Source: Treponema sp. (lineage in GTDB: Bacteria; Spirochaetota; Spirochaetia; Treponematales; Breznakiellaceae). Taken from it: 9,769 nucleotides of DNA. The notes below the pieces were generated by a model, which had not been told where the DNA came from, did not search any database, and was given only the letters and a program-made list of their open reading frames with translations. Numbering within the stretch: position 1 is the first letter of the stretch; the number at the start of each line of letters is the position of its first letter. The position numbers were made by a program, and so were the translations under genes. Positions 1 to 5,964 of this stretch are shown piece after piece. The stretch is taken from positions 1 to 9,769 of the forward strand of contig JAITAW010000015.1 of NCBI GenBank assembly GCA_031283905.1, written 5' to 3'.

Positions 1-198
1 GATTTTTATCATGTTTTTAACCCGTGAAAACGTTCCCCGACAGGCGCGTCCATGATCGCTTATGAATTGACGGCCGCAATCTTTGCGGAGGTAATTGCGG
101 ATTAAAATCCGATGTTTACTCTCGTTCTTTTTCCCGTTTCCGGTTATGTTAGGGCTGTGGCAAGGGGGGCACTTGATCTCTATGGTTATTTGCATCAT
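1..198 (-). mobile_element. IS1-like transposase, N-terminal zinc-ribbon part (runs off left edge)
   Basis: An open minus-strand frame starts at ATG 198 (a second ATG follows directly) and stays open for 66 codons to the window edge. Its protein has the layout of the InsA-type zinc-ribbon head of IS1-family transposases: a first Cys pair in IKCPPCHSPNI, an NGKK turn, then KDCGRQFISDH and a basic stretch. In the family the second knuckle is normally C-x-x-C; here it reads LRKDC, so the third Cys (residue 38) is Arg, and the loop between NGKK and NYLRKDC looks about five residues longer than I expect. A zinc site lacking one ligand suggests a decaying copy. In intact elements the protein binds the insertion sequence ends. 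The rest of the transposase lies outside the window, and I could not identify the terminal inverted repeat on the right side. Confidence 0.6.
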
Positions 199-296
199 TC
201 CATAGTATTTCTTTGCGCCCCTGTTGTCAGTACTCCTTTATCATACTTTCTAGATCACCTTCCAAAATTTGTCTATACTCCATAAAAGATTTCAGT

Positions 297-470
297 CTAT
301 ATTGCGCATAACATTCTTTTATACGACCGCTGTCGTATAAAGTCTGTTCTATCGCGGCGGTTCCCGAAGCCAATGGCCGCTTTCATGGAACACTTTCCGC
401 GTTGTACGCCGCTCACGCGCGTACCGCATATCCGTGTTGCCTGCTTTACATGTACACCTCCTTTTTCCAT
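297..470 (-). CDS. possible small protein or gene relic, 57 aa, unrecognised
   Basis: A minus-strand frame from ATG 470 to TAG 297-299 encodes 57 residues rich in Arg and Lys, with four Cys. I do not recognise it. The ATG has only a weak AAAGG upstream at very short spacing. A much better ribosome site (AGGAGG, 462-457) lies inside this frame and instead serves an ATG at 451-449 that is immediately followed by TAA in another frame. That combination suggests either a relic whose frame has shifted or a chance ORF. The 10-bp hairpin at 318-341 falls in its last third. It sits between a broken gene and an IS fragment, so decay is more likely than function. Confidence 0.2.
   Translation of the reverse strand: MEKGGVHVKQATRICGTRVSGVQRGKCSMKAAIGFGNRRDRTDFIRQRSYKRMLCAI
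318..341. repeat. perfect 10-bp inverted repeat, 4-nt loop
   Basis: TTTATACGAC and GTCGTATAAA pair perfectly around CGCT. Neither strand has a run of T after the stem, so it does not look like an intrinsic terminator. It lies about 120 bp upstream of the IS1-like start, so it could be an operator, part of an IS end, or chance. Confidence 0.45.
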
Positions 471-533
471 TACCTTTAACGCGCTACGGCGGACGGCAAT
501 TCACCGCGCCGGCGATTAAAACTCGTGTAATAC

Positions 534-563
534 GGGCCGCGAAGCCGAGCTGTTTCGCGGCCC
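534..563 (-). terminator. probable hairpin terminator behind the 623-955 pseudogene
   Basis: GGGCCGCGAA (534-543) and TTCGCGGCCC (554-563) form a perfect GC-rich 10-bp stem with a 10-nt loop. It lies 60 nt beyond the stop at 623 of the minus-strand broken gene. The minus strand then reads GTATTACACGAGTTTT, so there is no clean U-tract directly after the stem. I infer a terminator from the position and stem strength; an mRNA-end stabiliser is the alternative. Confidence 0.45.
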
Positions 564-622
564 AATCGCCCGTACGGACGGTTTCCCTGGGGACGGCGGG
601 AACTATGCCGGTAACTCTCACC

Positions 623-955
623 TTACGGGATGGAGATCGAAAGAATCGCACTCCACAGTCCCCTTCTGCCCCTTCTCGTTCTGCCATACCGGCGCCGCAT
701 AGCCAGCAATCGCCACCGCGCCCGCCGTTACGTAGTAGAACGCCGCCCGTTGTACCCCTAGGGAATAGCGCGGCTCGCGCTCCCCTGATCACGGCATTCT
801 ATCTATATCCGCATCAGATCTAATACCTTGAAGCCGAACTCAGGGCGCGTCTTAGGCGCGGGAATGCCCGGCGTTTTCCGCTCCACGTTGCTCACCGCCG
901 GATTCCATTCCAGAAAAGCGCCGTCCGGTTGGGGGATAATTTCATGTCCTTTCAT
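623..955 (-). pseudogene. broken copy of a treponeme-type small protein family
   Basis: ATG 955 opens a frame beginning MKGHEIIPQPDGAFLEW, followed by an Ala/Pro-rich stretch ending TRPEFGFKVLDLMRI. It is stopped by TAG at 803-805. The same frame continues as IECRDQGSASRAIP, then a second TAG at 758-760, then GYNG. A one-base shift opens AAFYYVTAGA and later VWQNEKGQKG. A second shift, in a run of four G near 657-664, opens LWSAILSISIP and a TAA at 625-623. The order of blocks (IPxPDGxFxxW, TRPEF, DxGSxSxA, WQNEKGxKGxWS, final IP) matches from memory a family of hypothetical proteins common in termite-gut treponemes. Here it has two stops, two frameshifts and probably two internal deletions (after FLEW, and before VWQNEKG). 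The family's function is unknown to me. A promoter-like leader precedes it, and a hairpin follows it. Confidence 0.62.
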
Positions 956-966
956 AGAGATTTCTT

Positions 967-1004
967 TTGCCGAAATACTCCGGCATAATATGAAGATTTC
1001 AAGA
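967..1004. repeat. leader repeat, copy A
   Basis: On the plus strand this reads TTGCCG, 8 nt, CGGCATAATATG, 3 nt, ATTTCAAGA. The same three blocks in the same order recur at 1151-1186 with nearly equal spacers. The CCG/CGG blocks can pair as a short hairpin. A run of five G (1015-1019) follows 10 nt later, in the position where copy B has fifteen. Confidence 0.7.
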
Positions 1005-1013
1005 TGCTTCTAA
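985..1013 (-). promoter_or_regulatory. candidate promoter of the 623-955 pseudogene
   Basis: On the minus strand TTAGAA (1013-1008) and TATTAT (990-985) are separated by 17 nt. The predicted start is near 978, about 23 nt before ATG 955. The -10 is good and the -35 moderate. It lies inside leader repeat copy A, and the small hairpin GCCG/CGGC would be at the very 5' end of the transcript. Confidence 0.4.
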
Positions 1014-1039
1014 TGGGGGTTCCGGAATGTCCTGAAGGT

Positions 1040-1080
1040 TTTGCGGGATACCCCGGAGAGTCTGCGGGGTATCCCGCAAA
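1040..1080. repeat. perfect 16-bp hairpin between the two leader repeats
   Basis: TTTGCGGGATACCCCG (1040-1055) pairs without a mismatch with 1065-1080 around a 9-nt loop. The stem is too long and perfect for chance in 300 bp. No T-run follows on either strand, so a classical terminator is not supported. It could be a Rho-type or stabilising stem, a protein site, or part of a dispersed palindromic repeat family. Confidence 0.7.
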
Positions 1081-1150
1081 CGGTACTTGCGGCATGAATT
1101 CGAGCAAAACGCCGGCAGGAATAGCGCCCGCCGGCTTATGTATATGGCGA

Positions 1151-1186
1151 TTGCCGCTTTTTGCGGCATAATATGTTATTTCAAGA
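1151..1186. repeat. leader repeat, copy B
   Basis: TTGCCG, 7 nt, CGGCATAATATG, 2 nt, ATTTCAAGA: 27 identical bases with copy A in three blocks, only the spacers differing. The inner TGCCGC/GCGGCA stem is 6 bp around T5. Read on the minus strand it offers a TATTAT -10 (1173-1168). No gene that could use it survives downstream. Confidence 0.7.
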
Positions 1187-1192
1187 CAACTT

Positions 1193-1207
1193 GGGGGGGG
1201 GGGGGGG
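1193..1207. repeat. homopolymeric G15 tract (phase-variation candidate)
   Basis: Fifteen consecutive G on the plus strand. Read on the minus strand, the C run covers the place where the -35 of the copy B promoter would fall (1196-1191, 17 nt before TATTAT). Tracts of this length slip during replication, and in Treponema pallidum poly-G tracts near tpr promoters are known to modulate transcription. The surviving downstream sequence shows no intact target gene. Confidence 0.75.
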
Positions 1208-1676
1208 TAAACGGAAGCATGAAGCTATACATAAAGCTATATCTGATAACATAATAAAACGTGTTCATTTCTTGTTTTGTACCACTCCTTTTGAAAGACA
1301 TATACTTTTAGAAAGAAGTATACGCTCATAATGAGCGCCTGTCAATACTTCTTCAAGAAAATTTTACCTTTTTACCTTGCGTCTTGTTTGGAATGCTGCC
1401 GAGCCGCCGTGCGCCCTGTGCGCCGGATAGCGGGGAGCCGGACCGCTCATCGCGCACATGAACCTCCCCGCAACAGAGGGCGCGAAGCGGCCCAACCGCG
1501 TATGCGGCGGGGCGCCAAGCCGGACTCTGCGAATATCACAATGAACCGCCGCATGGACGCCAAAGACGCTTAATGCCATATCAGATCAGACAAACCGGTG
1601 AGCATGCGCCCGCTTTCCGCGCCGCTTTGCGCCTGAGCAATGCTGCTCCGCGTTCTTTTGTAAGCGCTTTTTTTGC
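1208..1676. other. intergenic stretch without a convincing gene
   Basis: The first 170 bp are AT-rich with short near-repeats (GAAGCTATACATAAAGCTATA); about 1385-1660 is GC-rich. The open frames here (for example 1331-1573 plus, 1364-1579 minus) have no ribosome site of note, no recognisable domain and an Arg/Ala/Pro-rich composition typical of chance frames in GC-rich DNA. The only structure I can support is the dyad at 1313-1353. Confidence 0.5.
1313..1353. repeat. nested dyad, 9-bp outer and 7-bp inner arms
   Basis: Outer arms AAGAAGTAT (1313-1321) and ATACTTCTT (1345-1353) enclose inner arms CGCTCAT (1323-1329) and ATGAGCG (1331-1337) around a single A. Both arm pairs are perfect. The inner dyad has the form of a dimeric repressor site; the whole could fold as a stem with an inner hairpin. 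It lies about 360 bp upstream of pfkA, too far to assign to it. Confidence 0.5.
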
Positions 1677-1705
1677 TTGCACAAAGAGATATATCCTGTT
1701 ATTAT
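1677..1705 (+). promoter_or_regulatory. pfkA promoter
   Basis: TTGCAC (1677-1682), a 17-nt spacer and TATTAT (1700-1705). The usual distance from -10 to start puts +1 at about 1711-1713, the A of the pfkA ATG at 1712. No Shine-Dalgarno sequence is visible between 1690 and 1711. Confidence 0.55.
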
Positions 1706-1711
1706 ATCGCC

Positions 1712-2809
1712 ATGGTGAAATTCGCGCAAAGTCAAACGAGAATATTCGGCATATTAACCTCCGGCGGCGACTGTCCCGGACTTAACGCGGCTATACGCGG
1801 CGTGTGCCGCGCGGCGTATGACCGCTACGGCATGAGCATTGTTGGTTTTGCCAACGGGTACCGGGGGCTTATAGCCGGCAACTACCGGTTTCTGCGCCCG
1901 GAGGATTTTTGGGGCATCATCACGCGGGGCGGCACAATTCTTGGCGCGAGCCGTGAGAAGCCGTTTAAGCAGGAAAGCGGCGACTACGAGATAGCCGGGG
2001 ACAAAGTTGCGGCGATCAAGGAGCATTACCATAGGCTCAACCTTGACTGCCTTGTGATTCTCGGCGGCAACGGCACTCACAACACCGGCTACCGCCTGGC
2101 GCGGGAAGGGCTTAACGTCATCGGGATGCCAAAAACCATTGACAATGACCTTCAGGGAACGGATCGGACGTTCGGTTTCCATTCCGCGCTCTCCATTGCG
2201 ACCGAAGCCATCGACCGGCTGCACACCACTGCGGTAAGCCACAGCCGCGTGATGGTTATTGAACTTATGGGCCACAAGACCGGATGGCTGTCCCTGTATG
2301 CGGGCGTGGCGGGCGGCGGCGATATTATCCTTATTCCCGAAATTCCCTATGATATAAAAGTAATTGGAGACTTTTTAAGGCAGCGGAGAGATCAGGGTAA
2401 GAACTTTTCAATCGTTGTTATCGCGGAAGGCGCCATGTCCAAAGAAGAAGCCGCTATGGAAAAGAAAGAACGGAAAAAATTTCGTGAAAAGACCCATATG
2501 GTATCCATAGGCTACCGCGTCGCTCAGGAGATTGAGAAAGAAACCGGAATGGAAACTCGCCCTACGGTGCTTGGTTATGTGCAACGCGGCGGAATTCCAA
2601 GCGCCTCCGATCGTGTACTTGCGACGAGCCTCGGCACGGCCGCCGCAGACCTGCTTGCTCAAGGGCAGTACGGCAGGATGGTGTCTTATACAAATGACGC
2701 GATAACATCCGTGGATTTAAGCGTTCCAGCTGAAAAAATCAAGACCGTCCCTCGGGATCATTACATGATCGACACAGCCATTGCTGTGGGAACCTGCATG
2801 GGGATGTAA
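1712..2809 (+). CDS. pfkA: 6-phosphofructokinase (PfkA family, probably ATP-dependent)
   Basis: Cytosolic glycolytic kinase that converts fructose 6-phosphate to fructose 1,6-bisphosphate; 365 aa, complete. The N-terminal donor loop GILTSGGDCPGLNAAIRG is at 13-30, GGNGT at 118-122, PKTIDND at 140-146 with the catalytic Asp144, SHSRV with Arg179, MGHKTG at 186-191, EIPYD near 210-214, and LGYVQRGG at 287-294. In E. coli numbering the residue after the metal-site Asp is Gly (Gly121 here), the pattern of ATP users, while Lys141 in PKTIDND is shared with PPi enzymes. That Gly/Lys combination is typical of the mixed-substrate group III PFKs that use ATP. The metal-site Asp is Asn120 here; I recall the same in related spirochaete and clostridial sequences. 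I chose ATG 1712 because the fold starts right behind it; an upstream TTG at 1673 would lie before the promoter. It converges with the gene at 2976-3974. Confidence 0.93.
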   Translation: MVKFAQSQTRIFGILTSGGDCPGLNAAIRGVCRAAYDRYGMSIVGFANGYRGLIAGNYRFLRPEDFWGIITRGGTILGASREKPFKQESGDYEIAGDKVAAIKEHYHRLNLDCLVILGGNGTHNTGYRLAREGLNVIGMPKTIDNDLQGTDRTFGFHSALSIATEAIDRLHTTAVSHSRVMVIELMGHKTGWLSLYAGVAGGGDIILIPEIPYDIKVIGDFLRQRRDQGKNFSIVVIAEGAMSKEEAAMEKKERKKFREKTHMVSIGYRVAQEIEKETGMETRPTVLGYVQRGGIPSASDRVLATSLGTAAADLLAQGQYGRMVSYTNDAITSVDLSVPAEKIKTVPRDHYMIDTAIAVGTCMGM

Positions 2810-2933
2810 CCCGCGTGTCATGCCAACGCGCTCCGGCAATGAGCAAAGCGGGCTTTTGACCGCTTTCGTGAATTGAGTCATGGCAGGCTGAAGCGTTCGT
2901 TTCTTATTGACAAGGGGATGCGGAATTTATGAG

Positions 2934-2961
2934 GCGGCGGGAACCAATGGATTCCCGCCGC
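2934..2961. terminator. hairpin between convergent genes, probable bidirectional terminator
   Basis: GCGGCGGGAA (2934-2943) and TTCCCGCCGC (2952-2961) make a perfect 10-bp GC-rich stem with an 8-nt loop. It lies 14 nt past the minus-strand stop at 2976 and 125 nt past the pfkA stop. Neither side has a U-tract, so the role is inferred from position between converging genes. Confidence 0.5.
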
Positions 2962-2975
2962 TAACAGGCGGTACG

Positions 2976-3974
2976 CTACAGTTGCGCCCTGACGCCCAAA
3001 GTCACGCCATAATTCTGATCGATGAGATTGAACAGTCCGGTAAGATCGATTTTGATAATGGCAAAATTGAAAGACAGTCCGCCGAAAAGCCTGATTCCCC
3101 AACTGTCATGCCGCTCATAGGACGAAGAAAAACCTCCGGTCCCGATATCCTTGAGACCGGGAACGGCTTCTTGTATTTTGGCAATGTCGCCGTCTTGAAT
3201 AGTATTGCCACCATAGGTTACTTGTGTTTTTACACCATAGCCTGCCTTTGACACAATGGCGTAGCTTACGCCCACCCCGGCATAGGGGGTAATGATCAGC
3301 AATGTCTTTGAAATCTGCGCCTTCAACTCCAAGGTCACGGTCTCCCATGAGAGTTCCACCGTGGGTTTACTCGGCCCAAGCGTATGATTCGTAGAACCAT
3401 CACTAAAACTAAAAGACATTGTGTCGACAGCCGATGCGGAAATTCCACCCTTCAGATAATTTACGCCGAATCCAATGGAAACATTGGGAAGCGCCACGCC
3501 CTGCTTTATGAGTGAGTAACGGAAATCAGCGCCCGCAAGCAAGAAATTTATATCAACGCCATCGTCCGTCAGAAGCGGCACATCCGGCAGCGCCCCGAAT
3601 TTCACGCCAATGTCAAAAGGAATGACAAAGCCTCCCAGCCGCCCTTCCACGACATAGGCGGGAAGCGGGAGAAAAGCAAGCGGATACGAAATACCAAAAG
3701 ATTTCAGCAGATCCGCCGCCGCGTCAACATCTATAGTGGTGGCGCCCGCGGAAAGTCCGATTCCAAAATGAGGCGGCGCGGCAAGAAGTTGCCCTATATA
3801 CGCATCCGACCAGTTGAGACCTATGCTTGCGTTGAACGGCAGCGACATGGACAGCGCTTCTGAAAATCCATCAAATCTATGCTGCAAGTCGTTCAGCGAA
3901 ATTGGTTCGGCAGATCCAAATGAACCGCAAAATAAAGACATGACCACAATCAAAATACAAGTTTTCTTTTTCAT
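2976..3974 (-). CDS. exported protein, probable outer-membrane beta-barrel
   Basis: 332 aa, complete, TAG stop. I chose ATG 3974 because it gives a clean type I signal peptide: MKKK, the hydrophobic core ILIVVMSLF, then CGSFGSA with cleavage likely after Ala22. It also has a purine-rich GAAGAAGAG upstream. An earlier in-frame ATG at 4058 would add a charged, non-signal extension and sits at the predicted transcription start. The mature part is rich in Gly, Ser and aromatic residues in alternating strand-like segments (for example FGIGLSAGATT, GADFRYSL, VSIGFGVNYL, WGIRLFGGLSFNFAI) and ends in GVTLGVRAQL, as expected for an outer-membrane barrel. I do not recognise a named family; it resembles the uncharacterised barrel-like proteins of treponemes. 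The Cys16 context (SLFC) is not a good lipobox. Its promoter carries a dyad, so it is probably regulated. Confidence 0.75.
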   Translation of the reverse strand: MKKKTCILIVVMSLFCGSFGSAEPISLNDLQHRFDGFSEALSMSLPFNASIGLNWSDAYIGQLLAAPPHFGIGLSAGATTIDVDAAADLLKSFGISYPLAFLPLPAYVVEGRLGGFVIPFDIGVKFGALPDVPLLTDDGVDINFLLAGADFRYSLIKQGVALPNVSIGFGVNYLKGGISASAVDTMSFSFSDGSTNHTLGPSKPTVELSWETVTLELKAQISKTLLIITPYAGVGVSYAIVSKAGYGVKTQVTYGGNTIQDGDIAKIQEAVPGLKDIGTGGFSSSYERHDSWGIRLFGGLSFNFAIIKIDLTGLFNLIDQNYGVTLGVRAQL

Positions 3975-4063
3975 ACACTCTTCTTCACTATGAATCCAGT
4001 CCTTCAAAACAAATATTTCGCGCCACTCCGCGCCGCTTTTAAAACAAAGGCTAGACATTTAAA

Positions 4064-4092
4064 AATATATCATGGTATGATATAAAAAACAA
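4064..4092 (-). promoter_or_regulatory. promoter of the exported-protein gene, extended -10
   Basis: On the minus strand TTGTTT (4092-4087), 17 nt, TATATT (4069-4064), with TGA directly before the -10 (extended -10). Predicted start near 4057, giving an 80-nt leader before ATG 3974. Confidence 0.6.
4066..4084. promoter_or_regulatory. operator-like perfect dyad inside the promoter
   Basis: TATATCAT (4066-4073) and ATGATATA (4077-4084) are perfect inverted arms around GGT. The dyad fills the spacer between -35 and -10 and touches the -10, the classic position for a repressor that blocks RNA polymerase. The cognate regulator is not in the window. Confidence 0.5.
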
Positions 4093-4287
4093 TTGATTTA
4101 AGGGGAAAAGAGCGTTTTAGCCCATTTCCCTCCCAAGCCTTTTTCGAAACAAATTGAGTTTTACGAGTTTTGAAACATGTTCACATGCTGGTTTTATGGA
4201 AGAATAGAGATTGGACACTACAAAAGCAGGACGCGCATATAAGGCGGCGTTCGGGATCAAAGACGGTTTGACAGGGAGGAGGAGCGT

Positions 4288-4770
4288 ATGATACGCCCTG
4301 TTCAGCGCAAAGACGCCCGTACGCTCGGCGAAATTTACAATTACTATATCACGCGGACGGTTGTCTCGTTTGAGGAACACATGCTTGAGACGCGGGATAT
4401 GGAAGAGCGGATTCAGACGATTTCCGCATCGTACCCGTGGCTGGTGTGGGAGCGTGACGGCGATGTGTTGGGTTACGCCTATATCAACACGTTCAAGGAG
4501 CGTTTCGCCTACCGTTTTTCCGTGGAAGACACGATCTACTTGAAACACGGCTGCGAAGGACGCGGTATCGGGAAAAAATTGCTCGCCGCCCTTCTTGATG
4601 AGGTGAAAAAGATGGACATCCACGCTGTTGTTTCCTGCATCACCATACCCAATGAACGAAGCGTCGGCTTGCATGAAAAATTCGGCTTTATCAAGGTAGG
4701 ACACTTCCGTGAAATCGGTTTTAAGCTCAACCAATGGCTTGATGTGGGTTTTTGGGAATTACTGTTGTGA
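4288..4770 (+). CDS. GNAT N-acetyltransferase, phosphinothricin/MnaT-like
   Basis: 160 aa, complete, with a very strong ribosome site (GGGAGGAGGAG) just before ATG 4288. It is a cytosolic GNAT enzyme that moves an acetyl group from acetyl-CoA to an amine. The family start IRPVQRKDARTLGEIYNYY is at 2-20, TVVSFEE at 24-30, the acetyl-CoA loop CEGRGIGKKL at 89-98, and the C-terminal block PNERSVGLHEKFGF at 121-134, followed by GHFREIGFKLNQWLD at 138-152. This order is that of the Pat/Bar and YncA (MnaT) group, which acetylates the alpha-amine of small substrates such as methionine sulfoximine-like compounds or amino acids. The real substrate cannot be read from sequence. Length fits the group (about 160-180 aa). 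It stands alone: over 300 bp from the minus-strand gene to the left and 207 bp before the next gene. Confidence 0.88.
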   Translation: MIRPVQRKDARTLGEIYNYYITRTVVSFEEHMLETRDMEERIQTISASYPWLVWERDGDVLGYAYINTFKERFAYRFSVEDTIYLKHGCEGRGIGKKLLAALLDEVKKMDIHAVVSCITIPNERSVGLHEKFGFIKVGHFREIGFKLNQWLDVGFWELLL

Positions 4771-4928
4771 GAGTGTTGCATCGCGTATGCGGAACGGCAA
4801 CCGCAAAACCGGCAGGTCTAGCCGCAAAGGAACGCTGATACAGACATCTATCAAAGCGGACTGTGTCGATTTTGCATTTTAAAAATACCTGAAAAGTCAA
4901 AAATGTTGCGCTGGTGTATGCGCTCTCG

Positions 4929-4965
4929 CCGGTACTGTTGATACCGGACTATTCCCAATTATAAG
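4929..4965 (+). promoter_or_regulatory. candidate promoter with overlapping dyad before the PAP2-like gene
   Basis: TTGATA (4938-4943), a 16-nt spacer and TATAAG (4960-4965). The dyad CCGGTA (4929-4934) / TACCGG (4942-4947) overlaps the -35. A ribosome site AGAGGTG (4963-4969) overlaps the -10, so if this promoter is used the start near 4972 would leave that site out of the mRNA; one of the two calls may be wrong. Confidence 0.4.
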
Positions 4966-4977
4966 AGGTGCCGCCAT

Positions 4978-5859
4978 ATGTCGTTATCTGTGCGTTCTAT
5001 TGATGAACGTGTGTCGCGGTATTCCATGCCGTCTCGGCAATCCGTGCCGAAATTCTTTTTTACCTGTTTGCTGAACAGCGCACTCAGAAAAGCTGGATGC
5101 GCCTGCATCGGAAAAATGTTCTATAATTTTTTTTTCACCCAGTACAAAGGCGCGTTGTTGCGGAACATTCCAGTCGTCAACGTTGAACACCCGCTGGATG
5201 AAGAGATTCCGTTCCTTCCTCAAAAGGTGAATATCTATCTTGGTTTCTTCTCTTTCTGGATTCGTACCGCCAGTTTTCTCAACCGCATCTATCCGGATCG
5301 GAAAGAGTGCGCCGCCGATTTTATCGCTTCCATAGGAAGACTCTACAAGGCCGCCGCCGAAGTGTATGCCGCGTGTTTTTCCACGACCAAACGTCCGCAT
5401 TACCTCGGCACGTTCCGCTTCGTGCTGATCCACGCTTTTGATCCGCATCTCATGTGCATACCAAGCCTGCATGTCATGCTGGTTATACGTACCTATACCG
5501 CATTCGCCAGTATTATACGGACATCGGGCGACAGCGAAATGTATGCGCGACAAGCCGCGGAACTCAGGCGATGCGCACTCGCCATTACGGAATCCGTGCT
5601 GTATGTAAAGCAACACAGCGTCAACTGTGTGTCCGCCGCGATGTACGCCATGACCCGCTTCGATCCGCAACTGTTCACGGAGAAGGATGCGGAAGCCTTT
5701 GCCGGGGATCTTTTCACGGACAACACCGTGCCGTCTGCCGTGGCTGGCCGCATCAGGGAGCATATTCTTTCACTGTACCGGCGTTTCCTTGCCCAAGGGG
5801 AATCGTCCGCAGATTGGACGGAGCCGTTACTGGCATTTCTGGAGGAGCGAAAAACCTGA
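4978..5859 (+). CDS. uncharacterised protein with a degenerate PAP2-like phosphatase signature
   Basis: 293 aa, complete, ATG 4978 with AGAGGTG eight nt upstream. I see no signal peptide and no clear membrane span, though 80-105, 147-181 and 200-225 are fairly hydrophobic. PAP2 enzymes carry K-x6-RP, then PSGH, then SR-x5-H-x3-D. Here Arg139-Pro140 (TTKRPHYLGT), Pro162-Ser163-Leu-His165 (CIPSLHV) and Ser206-x6-His213 (SVLYVKQHSVNC) occur in the right order with gaps of about 20 and 40 residues, within the family range. The PSLH form is that of the inositol-phosphorylceramide-synthase-like subgroup. The first Lys (Ala132), the Arg after Ser206 (Val207) and the last Asp (Cys217) are replaced. 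Both His are kept, so some chemistry may remain, but the charge-relay Asp is gone. Function unknown; lipid-phosphate handling is only a guess. Its stop lies 105 bp before the IS5-family element. Confidence 0.6.
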   Translation: MSLSVRSIDERVSRYSMPSRQSVPKFFFTCLLNSALRKAGCACIGKMFYNFFFTQYKGALLRNIPVVNVEHPLDEEIPFLPQKVNIYLGFFSFWIRTASFLNRIYPDRKECAADFIASIGRLYKAAAEVYAACFSTTKRPHYLGTFRFVLIHAFDPHLMCIPSLHVMLVIRTYTAFASIIRTSGDSEMYARQAAELRRCALAITESVLYVKQHSVNCVSAAMYAMTRFDPQLFTEKDAEAFAGDLFTDNTVPSAVAGRIREHILSLYRRFLAQGESSADWTEPLLAFLEERKT

Positions 5860-5964
5860 GTCGCCGTTCTGGTACGTAAAGCGTTGTGAGACGGTATGAA
5901 GGCGAAGCTTTTGGCATATCCGAAGCGGGCGTTTTAAATGAGAGAGAATGGGGTCGGGGCTATG

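Noticed and set aside
1331..1573. 80-codon plus-strand frame upstream of pfkA, and its minus-strand partner
   Set aside because: No ribosome site, composition typical of chance frames in GC-rich DNA, no domain.
1754..2275. 173-codon minus-strand frame
   Set aside because: Antisense shadow of pfkA.
2845..2866. 7-bp stem AAAGCGG/CCGCTTT after pfkA
   Set aside because: Short, wide loop, no U-tract; the 10-bp stem at 2934-2961 is a better terminator candidate.
3926..3974. Possible lipoprotein signal (SLFC) in the exported protein
   Set aside because: Phe before Cys and Ser at -3 do not fit a lipobox well, and a good signal peptidase I site follows at Ala22.
4117..4734. 205-codon minus-strand frame
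   Set aside because: Antisense shadow of the acetyltransferase gene, no recognisable motif.
4984..5763. 259-codon minus-strand frame
   Set aside because: Antisense to the 293-aa gene, which has the ribosome site and PAP2-like blocks; this frame has no ribosome site or recognisable domain.
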